Shown: in pieces, positions 23,001-38,000 of the stretch
Position numbering within the stretch: position 1 is the first letter of the stretch
How the letters are laid out: the number at the start of each line of letters is the position of its first letter
Assembly (NCBI GenBank): GCA_947846985.1
Contig: CANTUZ010000008.1
Span: 43,170,817 to 43,234,816, forward strand
DNA length: 64,000 bases
DNA from: Fratercula arctica
Taxonomy: Eukaryota; Chordata; Aves; Charadriiformes; Alcidae
Direction: 5' to 3'
The notes under the pieces: model-generated
The model's input: the letters and a program-made list of their open reading frames with translations, nothing else
Database searches by the model: none
What the model was told of the DNA's origin: nothing
Program-made: the position numbers and the translations under genes

Positions 23001-26000
23001 TTTGGTGCTAGTTGTCACAAAACAGCAGCGTATTGCTCTCTGCAGCCAGTCTGCGGCAAGCACTCCTCGGTGATCTGTGGAAAGGCTGATAGTTAACTGT
23101 CAGAGTAAATACTGTTTTGTTGTGTAGTGTTGATCGGATATGATACCAGAGGATATTTGTTGCAGTTTGTTTTCATCTTGTTTGCACTCTGGAATGCGTG
23201 GAAAAGATTGAGTTCGTAAACCAGCATTCTCTATTTTTTTAAATGATGTGGTTGTTATGGCTTTAACTGTTAACTGGTCCAGGGGAATTAATACTTCAAC
23301 AGTAGCTGAAGTTAGTTCATTCTGAAAACAAACATTAAGTAGGTGTGCTGGAAGAATTAGTCCTTGAGAAAGCATTTATGGGTCATTTCATAGTTGGACT
23401 TGTTTGTTCGGCCATTGCAAGTGTTGGAAGTTTTTGTTGGGAGTGGGCATTTTTATCTCATGAGTAAAATCTAGATAACATGGTGTAAAATACGTGCACT
23501 ACATATCTGAATTCACCTAATTTAAATGTTTTATATGATGCAATCTAGTTTTCATAGCTAATCTCTTATTTACTGTCAGTGTTTGTGGGGAGAAGAAAAA
23601 AGGACATGTTGAATTTCACCAGCGTGTTGACAGAAGGTATCAGAAGCCCTGCGCTCACCTTAATGGCTTGTAAGAAAAGGCTTGTGTTCAGGCCAGCTGT
23701 GTTTTAAGCATTGCCATGTGTAGTCAGAGGAAAACTGACTGTAGTGCTGGTGTAAAATTAGGGGCAGCTCAGGAAGTTCACAGGCTTGCAGCTCCGGTCC
23801 TGTGGGATCCCCCCCATACTAGTATGCTGTTGAGTATTTGTGATGGAGTGCTGTGTGGTGAATATGAACTCTTTTGTATTTTTGTACAACTGAGGGAGTT
23901 TCTCAAGAGAATTGGGGGATGTGTGACTTTTTTTCCAGTGTGTTAAGTCTCTTGAATTTCATTGTGAGTCATACAATGTCTGGATGGGATTTAAAGATCT
24001 GGAGAACTTTCTGATTTTTTCCTTTTCAGTTTCCGGACTTGAGTCCTTCATCAAAATGATAAACTTTTGCCATTGTTTTCAGTGACTCCCACCAGGGAAG
24101 GGGATTAACTCTTTATCCTGGGGGTAATCAGTCTGTAGTTTATGAGCTGCTGCTTGCTTATGCTGTCGCATGACTGGTAATAGGTTTCTGGTAGCCCAGG
24201 AGTTCCCGGGGAGAGGAGGAGATGAACCAGCAGGGATGGTAGATGTCAGGATCACAGGGTCACTTCAGGACTAAATTATCTGAAAACTGGATGCCAGAAC
24301 AGTGTGGATTAAACTGAAGGGGACATGGCCTGGCACAAAGAGCAAAATACACCGTGTTAGGAAACTGAGCGGAAATGTAAGTGTGAGGGGATGTCAGGAA
24401 CAACTGCCGTTTTTAGGTTTAATGCAGAATTTTGGAATTGGAGAAGTTTTTCCCACCTATGCTGTGTGGGTGCCTTGCTCTCTGGCTTGTTTGTGTTTAA
24501 GGGTGTTCTAACTTGAAAACGTTGGTGTTCTTTGAAACAAACCTTTGGAAGGAGGCTGTGTTTTGGGTTGGCAAACCTGCCTTTTGGAGTTTTAATGTGG
24601 GTCTGTTGCAAGCATCCTCCTTTCCTGTTCAGTAGGAAGCATCCTGTTATTGTCTCTGCAGACGTGTCATAGTAGGGGCATGTTACTTGTTCTCACTGGG
24701 AGTTAAAAAGGCTTCAGTTTCCTTTTAATTTTCAGGATATAAGGTACTTGTGGAGAATCTTGCCTTGGGCACAGGGCTGTGTGCTCTAAAATAGTCTTTC
24801 CTGTGATCACCATGCCCATTTGAATCAACCTTCCCGGAGACTTGCTATCGATCCCACATTCTGTATTTTTTGTGCATTTTAAAAACCACTGTGTTTCTCC
24901 TTCATTATTTATGAATTGTTTTTCAGGCTTCTTGTTTTGTTTGTTTATAAAAATAAAATATGCCTAGAAGGTTTAAATTCCACCCCTTCTCCTCTCTTGT
25001 AAACAAAAAACCCCCACCCATGCACAAACCCAAACAACAGTGTGTCTAGCGCACCAATTTTATCTTGGTTAGCAGTTCCCCTTTGCACTCAGTTAGGTTG
25101 CCTGGTTTTATTTTTGGGGGTGGACTGATCTTAGCTATTGGGAAAACATAAATCTGACCTGCAACATAATGGAGGCCCTGCAAATACTTCTTATAGTCTG
25201 TAGCATTCTCTGATGTTGGTTTGGTTACATAAAAGCATGTTTTGTTCTCAATTCTTTTTTTACTTTTGGAGAAGGTGAGAGTGCTGAGTGATTTATCCAT
25301 ATATTCTGTCCACAGACCATGGCTAAAACCTCTTTCAGTTCAAGCAATGGTACTGACTGTAATAGCAGTATATTATTTAGTTCTCTTCACTTGCCTCTTT
25401 GGTATCAGCAAAAACAAGTAGCTTTGATGAAATGCTTATACTGCCTCTGCTGGTGCTGACAATCCCCAGTTGGATTTTTTCCCATCCTGTGGGGTGACAC
25501 AGCACAGCCCCAACATCTGCTTCCCAGTTATATTTTTGATCGTACTTTGACTGTGCTCCTTGTGTCTTGTTTGTTCTTCAGCATTTCCTTCTTTCTTCTC
25601 ATGCAAGTTGTGGAGGATTGGCCTCCTGCAGTTCAATCAGAACAGAGGAAACGCAAGCCAGTATCTCACATGGAAACAAATTTTGCCTCTGATGCAATTC
25701 CAGCATGTTTTTTCAGGGAAATTTAAATGAGATGTTTTATTCATACAAAATCAGTATTGCTCTGTTCTCTTCCAATTCTAATAGTCCTGGATGAGTGCAG
25801 GAGATTATCTGCAGATTTAGAGTCATCTCAAGAGCAGTAAGTTTATATGTAAGTTTAGTATTTCACCGTGCTATGGTACTGAAGATTAAAAACTTTTGCA
25901 AATGTAATGTGGTTTATATTGAGTTGCCAGTAGAAGAACGAATTTGAAATTCCTGTGGAGGATGTATGATGTTAGAGTCAAAAGCACAGAAACCAAGTAA

Positions 26001-29000
26001 AGATGCTTTGCAAAAGGAGCACACAGGAAGTGGGACAGACAGAAACTTTTTTTTTTTCTTCTTTCTTGTCTCATTCCCAACAGAGAACCAGAGCAGGAGC
26101 TTCTACTTTAGCACCTGCTCTGACTTCCTCCTTCAGTAACAGGCCTGGTTATTTTTGTAACCCGTTGTGTTTTTTTGTTTTGTTTTGTTTTTTCTTCGCT
26201 GGATTTGCAGAATTGATGAACTCACTGGTGCCGCTTTGAAACAGCTCTCTTACTGAGGGAATGTTACATGGTACTCTCTAACATCCCAGGAACAGATTTA
26301 CAGATTTTATTTATTTATTTATTTTTAATGGCAATAGTAGGTTATTATTTGCACTTGAGTGACCATACTACTTGCATGCAGCTCGCTTTAGAGTGTGAGG
26401 ATAGCTTATAGTGATTTTAATCTTCCTCTGAGGAGTTACAAGGTTTACTAAAGAGTTTGTAGAGAAATAGACTTAAAGGCAAAAATGGTAAATAAATAAT
26501 GCAAGATCAAACAAATATGAGTGACAGAGATGGGAATGGAATTCAGCAGTGCTCTCGCCTCCGATCCTGTGGATGTGAGCTGACACTCGCCGTGAGCTTC
26601 CTGCCCTTCCCATGTGGCTGGCTGGCTGCAAGGCATCAGCCCTGGGGAAGGGAGCTAGCCGTCACCTTGTTCCGTTCGCCTGCATCCAAAGTGAAAATGA
26701 TCATGAGCAACTCTCAAATCCCTGTCGCCGTGCAACTGCCCCAGTGCTTGTGCAGCATTGGGCAGCCTCGGCGGACAGGAGAGAGAAGCTAAAATTGCTT
26801 CCTTTGGCCTGAGCTTAAAATGTTTGTGCTTCATGCGGTGGAAACTCTTCCTTATAGAGGAGCCTAAGGATATAATTATTACAGTGTCATTAAATCCTGT
26901 TAGTTTAATTATGTAGTATGCTTTAAAGCCTTAAGAAATACTTGCATAGTATTTTAAAATGAAGCAAAAATATACATAATATATTTAACAGTGAATGCAA
27001 TTAATTCAAGATTTAATATTGTGTTTAAGTAAAAAAAAATGCAGACGTTTTTGAAAAATAACTTGTTACTTTGCAGAGGATTTTTTTTTTTTTATACGTG
27101 ACAGTAATATACATAGGACATGATTTGTTTGTGTTAACATTACAATATTTAACTGGTCTTCTGTTACCTGCTGTGGTTTGCTATTGATTATGCGTTCCCT
27201 TACTGCTGTGCTGATTTCATACAGTGTATGTTTGGTTTTTTTTTTTTTCTCATTTGCTTCCCCCTCCTCCTTGGTCTGTCTGAGGATAGCTCACCTTTCT
27301 CCCCAAACTAGCATCTAGCTTGGCAGCCAATTCTGTCAGTGTGATTTATTTTCTTTCACCTGGGCTTTCTTGTTATAATGTCCTGGTTTGGGGGGTGGGT
27401 GGATTGGTTGGTTGGTTGGTTGGCTGACTTTTGAGAAAGCAGTAGAAGTAAGCAGCTGAACACTGCTGTTGGGTTTTTCTCGGTTATCGTCTTTGTTCCT
27501 ATTTAACTTCTTTTGTTAAAATTATTGACTAAGGTTTTTGTTACAGCCTCATTAAGCATCTTTTTCTTAGGATTAGCTTTTTGCTGTCCCAGGGTCCTGA
27601 GACAAATTCTAACTATTCCAGCCATCACAAATGTGTGAGCACATTATCTATTGGAACTCTGACTTGGGCCAACTAGGAATTTGAATCCCTCCTTTTCCCC
27701 ACAAACAGCATTTTATGACTTCCAGAAGCACAAATGTGCAAAAGATGCTTCAGTCCCACAGAAGTTTTTGGCAAGATGACCTGGTTAAAGCCTAAGTAAC
27801 CAGGGCTACTTACTATGTACTGGTGAGAATGGGAAAACAAAGAGAAATAAGAAGGGGTAGTCAGAAAAAAGGATATTCACAAGATTACTTCGTAAGTCTC
27901 TTTTCCTAGAACAAAATCACTAATAGAATATATAAAATGTGAACAAATTATTATGGTATGTGTTTATAGAATTCTTTGAGTTTCTTTTTGATGGTAATCC
28001 ACTTTATTTGCTTGCACATAGAATCTGGATTTAAACAGGACAGTTCAATCTCCTAATTTCTAATGTTTATTTTATCTGTGTAGGAGAGAGTTTAAGATGT
28101 GTGTAAATTAGGTGGGCAGACAATTTATGTTAAAAAGGGGGGAAATTAAGTATTTTAGAGGTAACCTATCAGAGACTGCATCTATTCATACTACTTACGG
28201 TAGCTAAAGTAGACTGCAAGTTCTGAGATTTTGAGCTATATTTTATAACTTTTGCCCTGAAAATATTAGGATTCTCAAATTAGGTGATTCTCCACTCATG
28301 CCAGGAAATGTCTAGCATCTTCTGCAGGGTGATGTATTACCTTTCTTTCGTTGTTGAGGTAGTTGACACAAAATTCTGCATGAAACAATTGTACTCGTGT
28401 GGTGTTCCTATGCCAACTCACTGGAATCTCCTTTTTCTTATCTCTTTTGTGATGCTTCAGCACTCTTCATTGCCTGGGGAACAGAGGATCACATATTCTG
28501 CCTGTGCAGAACCTACATACAATGTCATCCAGGATTTAGATCCAGTAGTTATCCCAATAACTTAAGTAAAAGCACTTATTTTCCAGAAGAATTTTGATTT
28601 TTTTGCAGTTCTTTTAAGCTATCTGTGTCAAACTCCTGTACAACTTCAGTGGGGAAAAAAACACCAGTCCTTTCTTTAAACAAATAAGCTCAGTTAATGG
28701 TAGGATACTAGTGGAAGTTGCATAAATACTGCATTGTGTCGTCTCTGTTGCTTAAATTTACTGGATATTATTTGTTGAGTGCTGCTGTTATGTCATTCAT
28801 TTACTTAATACGTAGATTGAGTAAAGTTTGCTGATAGCAATGATGAATTCAGCATAATAAAGTTAAGTTAATCACAATGTCATGTACTGGGAGGCATATC
28901 TTTTGTGTTAGAAAATACGCCTATTTGTAAACAGCAGTAAGATACATAGTAACTATACTATACTGACACAACTATATTTATAAAATAGCTTGAGTAAAAG

Positions 29001-32000
29001 AAATCTAAACTACTTAGTTGTTTTTTTGGGCACTGATTTGATAGATGGTCATTGCTGGATTGCGTTTTATTAGATTCCAATTGTTAGCAAACAATATTCG
29101 TGGGAGGAAGTGTGGAGTAAGAATTTGGTTTCTTGCTGGTGGAGTTACGGGAATTCTTTACAAATCTGTAATGTACATTAACTGATAGAGTTCGGTAGTT
29201 TCTCCAGCTCTGGGTTTTGTTACACAGAACAGAAAGCTAGCTTAGCCTGGGAATAGCCAGTGAACATCGATTGTACTGGTTTGGGCAAGTTCTGTAGTTA
29301 CAGAAATAAGCTGATGTGAAACTGGATGGGTATTATCAGATATCTTCTGAAAGCAACTGAGATGCTTGCAACATGAGGCAGAGCAGCTGTCAAAAATGTT
29401 CGTGTGCAAATGTGGTTATCTTTATTTTTGGACTAACCAGCATTTTGTCTTCACAGCAGCTATACTTCTGAATGGAAGTGGCTTGCAGACAGAGCTAGAA
29501 TTGGCAGCCGTTGGACATGGCTTCAAGCCCAGATTTCAGAACTAGAATACAAAATCCAACAACTAACTGACCTTCACAGGCAGATACGTGCCACCAAGGT
29601 ATTGTCTGTAAGCTCATAAATGGGCTTTTCAAATAATCTTTTGACAGTGTTTCTTGTAATATTTATTTGGTTCCTTGTTGTTGTTGTTGTTGTGTGTTTT
29701 GCCCTAGAGTTCTTGCATCCGCACAGGCTATCACATGCAAAGGGTAATGAGAAAGACATCAGGAGCTAACTAGTATTGTACCCTAGAGGCACCAGTACAG
29801 GGCTGGGAGTCGGGAACTCTTACCTTCCTATCTGTTACAGTTAGTGACTTTGTTAGTGACTTCCAGGGGCCCAGCACAAGGTACTGCATTTATCACACTA
29901 GTTTTTTCCCTCAGCAGAAGAGGCACGATTTGGTTTTCAGGTGGGGTGGTTGGTTGTTCATTTTTGTGTTGTGGGGTTTCAGGGTGGGTTTTTTTGTTAT
30001 TTACAGTGCACGTTTATTCTGAGGATTAGTTAGTTAATGTTTGTACAGCACTTTGAAGAGGTCAAGGATTAATTATTACTGAAATTCCAATGTGTGTAAC
30101 TCATGTACTAGTTTTTGTAAATCAAACTGGCTAGACAGTGGGAAAGTCACATTCCTAAAACATGAATAATCTATCTGTCAATTTAATGGGTTCCCCAGGT
30201 CATTCTCATGTACAAGAAGCCAAAACCTGTGATAATTCTGGTGGTGTGATAGTGAGGGGTTTTAGAGGAGAGCTCTTTGGCTCTCCATTGATGAGCGTCT
30301 TGTAGGCTGTCTGATCTGTGCGGGGGTCAGATAAGCACAGATGGAGGGGAGCCAGAAGATGCTTTAGACTTTATGTGGCTGAACGTGAGACTTGGAGGGA
30401 GTTTAAAAGGAGAGGGAAATCACCCCAGAGAGCATTTCCCTGTGATCACATAAAGAAAAATTATTCCCTCTTCTCCTTTTACCCTCAAAGCCTTTCTTTT
30501 CATATCCAGCTTCGTCTCTCCTGCTCACAACTTTTCCCCAGTAATTGAAGAGCCTTTGTTTGAGCGCCTGTCCTGTCTCTGCCCACAGAAATGAAATGAG
30601 ATTTTGTATTTTGGTGAACGGTGAGAATGCTCATATTTTAATGTTGTCCTAAATACCAGGTACATGCACACTGTTACACCCAAAAGCTATCAGCCTTAAA
30701 GGTGACGTAGGTCTCATGAGATGCAGAAGATGGAGAAATAAATAAATGAGAGAAAGAACATTCTTTTAGTCATGCATTTTCTTTGCATTAGGTGGTATGT
30801 TGGCTTGGAGCCTAGCGGTCTTCCTGGTGGAGATCTCTAGGGACACTCCTTTTTGCAAACTTCATGCCCCTTTTACCAGCTGTGGTATTCAGTATTTGGC
30901 ATTGTGTCCCATAGTGAAGGTAGACACATATATTTCTTCGACTGTGATTTTTTTGCATATGTATTTGTAGTACACCAGCACAGCAGCTATGGAAGGACAC
31001 GTGGGCTGACAGAAGACCTCTTTGTTTTCATTTAGTGGCTCCAGAGTAGTTACACAATATCATTAGAATTTGTGTGTGGTGTTCAATGGTTTCAGAGTGA
31101 TTTTTATGTGTTTTGAGTGGAAAAAAATGTGATTCATAGCCAGTGAACAATGATTTCAAGCAAAATGCCACTCCTTTAGCACCATAACGCAATAGGAAGG
31201 GAGATGGTTAACTTGTGGGCAGTTTCCTGGCCTTGTGCATTGTGCATTGTGTCTTCTCTGTCTCTTCCCTGCGCACACAGAAGTAGCAGCTCTGGATCTT
31301 TGAGAGTCTTTTCATTTAAAAAAAAGTCTATCTGCAAAACAAAACAATTCCATTAAGGTGGGGAGAGAGTTCATTGCCAAAACCTACTGGTTGTAACCCA
31401 TTTCACTTATACTTCCTTATAAGTCATTCTTAGTCTTTTAATTCTTTAGTCTTCCTCTTTTCTTCTGTGCCTGTTCCATCTCTCCCTTTTAGTACAATCT
31501 GTCAGTTTTCTCCTTCCTTTTCTGCTTTCCTCTTTCTGTGCTTGGTCAACAGGATTCTCAACTTAAAAAAATAAAATTCCAGTGAAAGCAGGGGTTTTGC
31601 CCCCCTCTTTTCACTGCTTTTCCTGTGTGCCTTCCTCCAACTTCAGAATTTGTGGTTTAGACTTTTGTGAGTTATTTTTTTCGCTCTCTCTGTTGTCATG
31701 ACCTATGATTCATTTACTAAAAAGATCTAAAGATTCTAAATTCTAAAAGAGCCTAAGGCTGTTGAGCTAGCTTTTCCTCCTGTTGTGGCACATAAAAATT
31801 AGATCTATACTTGAATTTCCTCGAATGTACTGCCTACTTTTAACTGCTGTTGGTTTACGCAGTGTAGTGTGATACTGTCTGGATTTGTTTCCATCTGCTG
31901 TAAATGGAAAAGCACAGATGATGGGCTACTACCTGATAAGGAACGTGGAAAATCTAGGGTTGACTTAATGGAAATTCAGAATCTCTGTGCCCTTTTTGAG

Positions 32001-35000
32001 CACTAAAGCAAGTTTTCAAGCACCTGCATCTGGTTTTGGAGAATATCTTTGTTCTCAGTTTTGAATTTAAAACTCAAACAGGGAATAAGTTAGAGACACA
32101 ATGAGAACAGGACAATGTCATGTTTTCTCCCAGTCCCCCCTTTTGGAGTCTCTTTGAGACTTGCTTTTCATGGGTTAGGACAAGTTGCTGCTTGTCCTAG
32201 GTGTGAGTAAAACTATAGGATCCTTAATTTTCTGCAGCCACACCCTAGGTGAAGTCTGTCTCGCTTAAAGAAATAATACAGGGGTTCCTTGTGTTCACAT
32301 AATGACAATCTTTATTGTTTTTAGTGGAATATTCTTACTAGAAAGAGAAATTAGAGGCAATGTAATTGAATGGTCCCATTTTTCCAGTATCTGCTTGATA
32401 TTTGAGTAACAGTCAGTACTTAAAAGCAAGTAAGTTCTTTCCCTTTCTCTTTGGAAAAAGCCTGCAGAGGTTTGATAGCCTTTTCTGAGTATTAAATTTA
32501 TTTGATCAAGATGATGACAAATTAGGAGACTATTTGAAGAACTGTTTTTAACTGTAACTGAGATGTTACCTAGGATTGTATTTGACACACTTCTATTTTT
32601 CTAATCTCTCACGTGGGAAATGCAATGGGGGTATTCTTTTCCTAGTTCCGTTTATGAAACTGTTACTTCCCTACCATATAAAGCTATATTTATCTTATTA
32701 GGTGGCATTTTAGATGATAGACCACATCTGATACCGCATTTGTGCAGATTGTCTTGTAAAGCAGTCAGATGGCTAGAATATTTAGGATAGTTACCTCTGT
32801 AATTATGAAACTCTAAAAATGCTCACCTTAAAAAAGTTATTAAATTGTAAAATGCTTTTGTTTTGAATTGTATACATCTCTGCTACATAAAAAATAACAA
32901 CCTTCATGTTTTGCTTAGAACATGGATAGGAATAAGAAAAATAGAGCACTTTATAATTCCTCTGCAAAATTTCTTGGCTGCAAAGACTATAACCAACTTC
33001 AAATCAAAGGGTGGTTGTTTCTTACAGAAAAATCTCTTCTTAAACCAACAGGCAAATGATCATATAGTTGCTCTAATAGGTATGAATTTCTGATTTGAAT
33101 TTTGGCACAGATGTTTAAGCAGTGGTATAACACTAGAGTGATTGCTCTTACAAGGAGTAGCATAAACGGTACAGCTTTTCATTAATGAAGATACCTACTA
33201 TTTCAATATTTTAGCTGTTAAGTGTATTTCAAATCTGGTTCAGAGATTCAGAGAGTTACTGGGAGGATTTAAGGGGGATGTGCCAGGTTCGACTGCCCCT
33301 TAAAAATGATTTAGGAGGGTAAATCCATTGTCAACCAACTGTGTTCAATTGCTGTTGTCTAGGGGATGGTGATCTTAGAAGAATTCCCATTTCCAAAAGA
33401 CATTTTGAAGAAGCAAACACAATTGACAGACCAAGAAGCTTTATTAAACGCCACAGGGAATTCGCAAGCTGCCATTGAGAGACAGGATTCTTTGCCGGAG
33501 CATGACTTTGAAATGTCACCCAGCAGTCCTACCCTGCTTTTACGAAACATAGAAAAACAGGTAAAGTAAAATGAGAACTGAACGGTCAATGGAGCCAAAT
33601 TATTTGCTTCAGAAATAGGGCAGGTTCCATGGTGATGACTTCCAAAAAGGAAGATATTTCACAGTCCCGAGAGTGGGTGCTGAGGAACTGAAGGGCTTAA
33701 ATAACTACATTGTACACCAGGTTACAAATTAACCTTTTATTTCTGATGTGTCTGCATTACTGCTTTGTTTCCATCAAAGTGGCCACATAACAACTTCTAA
33801 TAGCTATCCACAAACCTGCCTGTCCTTTCTAGTTAGGCTCAATGTGGAGTTGCCACAGTTTGTTTCAGGAAATACTTAGGTGAAAGAGTTCAGCTGAACA
33901 TGGAGCTATGTTGCACTTCAAACAAAACAAAAAAAAGCCCCAACAGAATATAATGGTTGGCCTGCCTTTTCAAGTATCATAGGCCTCCAGTTCAGAGCCG
34001 AGGAATTCCAGGTACTTAAGTGGCATAGCGTAGGTGTAGCTGTGAGCTGAGTTTCAGTTCATAGTGTTCAAAACAGTCATTTCCAAGGTTAATTCCAGGA
34101 AATACGATATAGACTCCAGTAGGGTTTTCTTTTGCTAGAAAGTACATAAAGAATGTGGTAGGATCACATTGCTGAAGGAGATACAGGAAATTTGTTTTCA
34201 GAATGAATTAATGTGGTTAGCGCAAAGCAAACCTGAGAAAGCCAGTATAGTGCATTAATATGTTGCTCTGCTGCTGTACATAAATTCTTGGTCATATACA
34301 TGTGTTTTAAATGGGGTAAGAGTAGGTTTGGGTACTAATGCCTGTTCCTGAATCTCTGTGCCAATTTTTCTTATTTGATAGTCATACTTTCCTGTTCTTT
34401 AAATGCTTCCCCTGTTTGATAGATCTTATCCACAACAGACAGGAGTGAGGAAGCAATGAAACAGGAAACTTATATACGCAGTGCTGGCAATTGCACAAGG
34501 TAAACCAAAGAGCATTTTTAGAATGTGGTGAATTTCCCCTCTTTAAGTGGTTACTTGGGGAATTAAACGCACTTTTCAGTGAGAATTTGACAATTAAAGT
34601 AATAGTAGTGTGTTTCCTGGTCCCGAAGTAGCTACAAACAGAGGTCCACCAACTTTGAGGAGTTCTTCATTTAATGCATCTCGCAGATTACATCAGATTT
34701 CTTCCCTTTACACCACAAAAAGCTTTGTGGTTTGATTTGCTTTTTGACTATCAGTTCTGTAAATCAACCTTAACTCTGGAGGTCTGAGTTTCTTCTTGTT
34801 CTATGTCAGGAGCAGCGATGCTGTAGGCTGACATACATCCCCAGATATTCCCACAGATTTCTTCAGTCCTTTGTTAAAGCATTTATTATTAGTTAAAAAT
34901 AAATAATTGTACTTGTGAACAAAAAAAAATCATAATACAAAGTGACTGAGATGGGCAATTTTTATTAATACTGTTTTCAAGTCCTTTTCACAGCTATGCA

Positions 35001-38000
35001 ACGTTTTAAAAGCATATATGTTTTTCCTTGCAATTTGGAAGTCTGCTATTGTTTCTGTCCCTTTATATTTAGTAGAGACTTCGCTCCTTACAGACTGAAT
35101 TCTGTTGAGATTTTTAAATCTATCTGGCATCTTGTTTGCTTTGTCCGGACCCTTTGTAATTTACTTTCTATTTCTGTTCTTTAATATCCATCCCTGAATA
35201 TTTTATTCTGACATGATATTTTTACCTGACTGCATCACTTAAACGTGAACAGAAAAAACATGAGTTGTAATAAAATGGAAAATATTTTTTCTGCCTCTTT
35301 CTGTGTAAATGGTAGTGCCTCAAAATGTAACCAAAACTTACTGGGTAAACTTTAGCAATTTTTGTTTTAAACAATCTCAGTTCTGAATGAAAATCCTACA
35401 AAATAATGTAAAAGTTTACCCAAAAAAAGTGTGCTATTTCAGATACATTTAATTTCTGGTTAGCATGCAGCACACAGTTTCCTCTAAGAAAGCTATGTTT
35501 ATTGTCAGAATAGCCTTTAAGGTTTGACATTTAAAACAAAAAAATCATTGTGAAATGTTATCTGGAGTCAGTCCACAATTCATTGCTTTATAAGGAGTAA
35601 TTCTTAGTCTTAACAAATTAGCTGCATTTGTTGGGGGGCAGTTCTGAAAGTCTGGGGTTTGATGGGCTTGGGGCTTCTTGTTGCTATTTTTGAGGATACC
35701 AGAAGATTTTAGCCATTCCATCTGTAGTTGCAATAGTCCTCCTGTAGTTACACTTCCTTTTATAAAAACCTTTGTCAATCTACAGCGAGCAATGAAGAGG
35801 ATTCTTTTAAAAAGAAAAATACTTGGAGTGAACAAAACGTACAATGCGTAGACAGCAGACTTTCCCCCGCCCTGGTGAAATGCTTGCTGAATAGCCAGTT
35901 AGCATCTCCGGGCTGCAGCTGTTGTAACATCAGCTGTAAAGTGCTCTGGTTTCTTTTGCCTCTTAAAAAACCTTTGGTTAAAATTCTACGGTCACTGATG
36001 TGTTTTGTGTACTACTTATTCAAACGTATCAACAATGTCCTTGGCTGGTTGTTCAGGGTTGTGTTGGCTTTTTGTTGATGTTTTTGTTGTTGTTGTTTGT
36101 TTGTATAGTTGCACATAATACTTGTGAAAGAAAAACGTGCCACACTTGATTAGAAGAAACTGAATATGATTATTCCATGATCTATGCGACTGGAATCCTG
36201 AGTAGGAAAACAACAAAAACCCAGGACCTTTGAGCTCTTGAGTCTGAATGGAAGTCTGACTACCTTTTATTTTTCTTATTTTTTCCAGAGCGCGCAACTA
36301 AGTGAAATCATCAGCAGCCTAATTGCTCCACTCAATCTGTCTCCAGCTTCTTCATCTCTTTCATCCAAGACCTGTAGGCACAGACAGCTGGTCAATGGCA
36401 TCTCCTTCAGGTAGGTGACAGCATGGTAGCAATTTTTTTGAGAATAGCTTTTGGTAATGTTATGTAGATGAAACTCATAGTCATTACAGTAGTAAATCAG
36501 GAAGAGAGAGCTGCTTTCTGCAAGCTTCAAGAGAAGTCAAGTCCTGCTTGTAAGGTTGAAAGTAGTAGGATTTTGTTTTCTTCTTAAAGACATCATAAAA
36601 GTATGCAGCCACTGTAAGTGCACTGAAGTACTGGGAAGATGAACGTAGCTGTGAAGTAGTGAAAGGATACAGTAAGTAACGCACTACTTCTGAATTTCAG
36701 ACTTAATGCATTCTGTCATCATGAGTGCGACTGTATTTCTGAAAAAGCATCAAACTAGACTTCACTGGTTCAGTAGAATACATAAGCAATGTCAGATGTG
36801 CCTCAGCGTAGGTCAGTGTCAGGTTTTTGTGGCAGCTTCATTCATTTTAAGCACATCAGTCTTCAATACAAGGCCAGATTTATCTTTTCCAGCTAGTTTT
36901 TCAGGAATTTGGCAATAATATTTTTCCATTTGTGGTCTGTTTTTCTGGATGGATATACCTTCCAGGATGACTGTAGCAGCTCAAAATTAATATTGTAGAA
37001 AAATGTTTCTCGATACTACTCCATACTTCTTAGTAATTTAATCTTTATTCAAAGTTTTTAAAATACAGTACAGGCTGTAATCGGTATTAGTCTCAAAACA
37101 GCATTAAGGTAATTGACTACAGTCCTGTCTTACAGAAGACCTAGGCATGTAGGATGTTTCTCCAGAGGTACTGGTAATGTGATTTTTGAGGATGGAGGGG
37201 TTGCTGTTATTCATAAGTCTTAATTAAGATCAGGCAGATGAAGAAAGTGTTCCCTACTAGAGCTGGGGGCTTTATGGCAGTGTCTGCAGCAGAAGGTAAT
37301 TCCCTGGCTCCCAGCTCCGAGAAGAGCTGGCCATACCGTCTGTTTCAGCAGCTTTGCCGCAGAGGCTGTAGCCTCCCACAACGAGATTATAATGAGCAGC
37401 TTGGATGCGCAGCTTCTTTAACTGCAGTCTGTTCCAAAGCAATTGTGTGACTGTGCCCTAAATTTAAGGATGAAGGGATCCTGTCATGTAGCATTCATAC
37501 TCTTGACATATCAGTTGTTTGCAGATAATGTAGGGGAAAAACAGTGGATTCCTCTGAGTTTTGGAATAAAATAGCCTTGAATTAGGAGTTGCTAGCAGAG
37601 ATGGGTATGTGGAAGAAGAGAGGAGTTTAGGCTTTTTGAAGGCTGTGTCTTGAATCTGTGACTTTTTCATGAAACAGGTGAGGAAGGGTTCCTGCTTTTA
37701 CAAATGTTTTTAGGAGCCTATGAAGTTGACTTCATGATGAGGCACTCTATCGATGTAACTTCAAGCTGTTTCTCTTCTGATCTATCAAGCAATGTCCAAA
37801 ATCAGTCTTATTTTTATTTCATGAGCAACACAGTGTTTGCTCGTGGACCACTCTCTCTAAGGCTTGTTGTTTTCTACTTATGGTAAAAGCCCAAAGGAAA
37901 ATGGGAAGAATTGGAAGATTTTCTCAGTGCTGTAGCTCTAAACTGGAGTTGGTGAGTTAGGTGTTGGAAGGGCATCTGAGAGACTTGAGAGCTTTCTACA

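Larger units (their letters stand above)
14075..29456 (+). other. KANSL1L: KANSL1L intron 2
   Basis: This is the longest intron, 15.4 kb. It contains an 18-base T run at 14840, small tandem duplications at 15294-15352, a GC-rich block at 20700-21180, TTTA repeats at 26305 and TTGG repeats at 27404. Many short open frames occur on both strands, but none has a recognisable domain or a conserved splice framework. No RNA gene was seen. Confidence 0.75.

Noticed and set aside
28284..28565. 93-codon open frame in intron 2
   Set aside because: No family similarity, no splice framework or promoter; consistent with chance.
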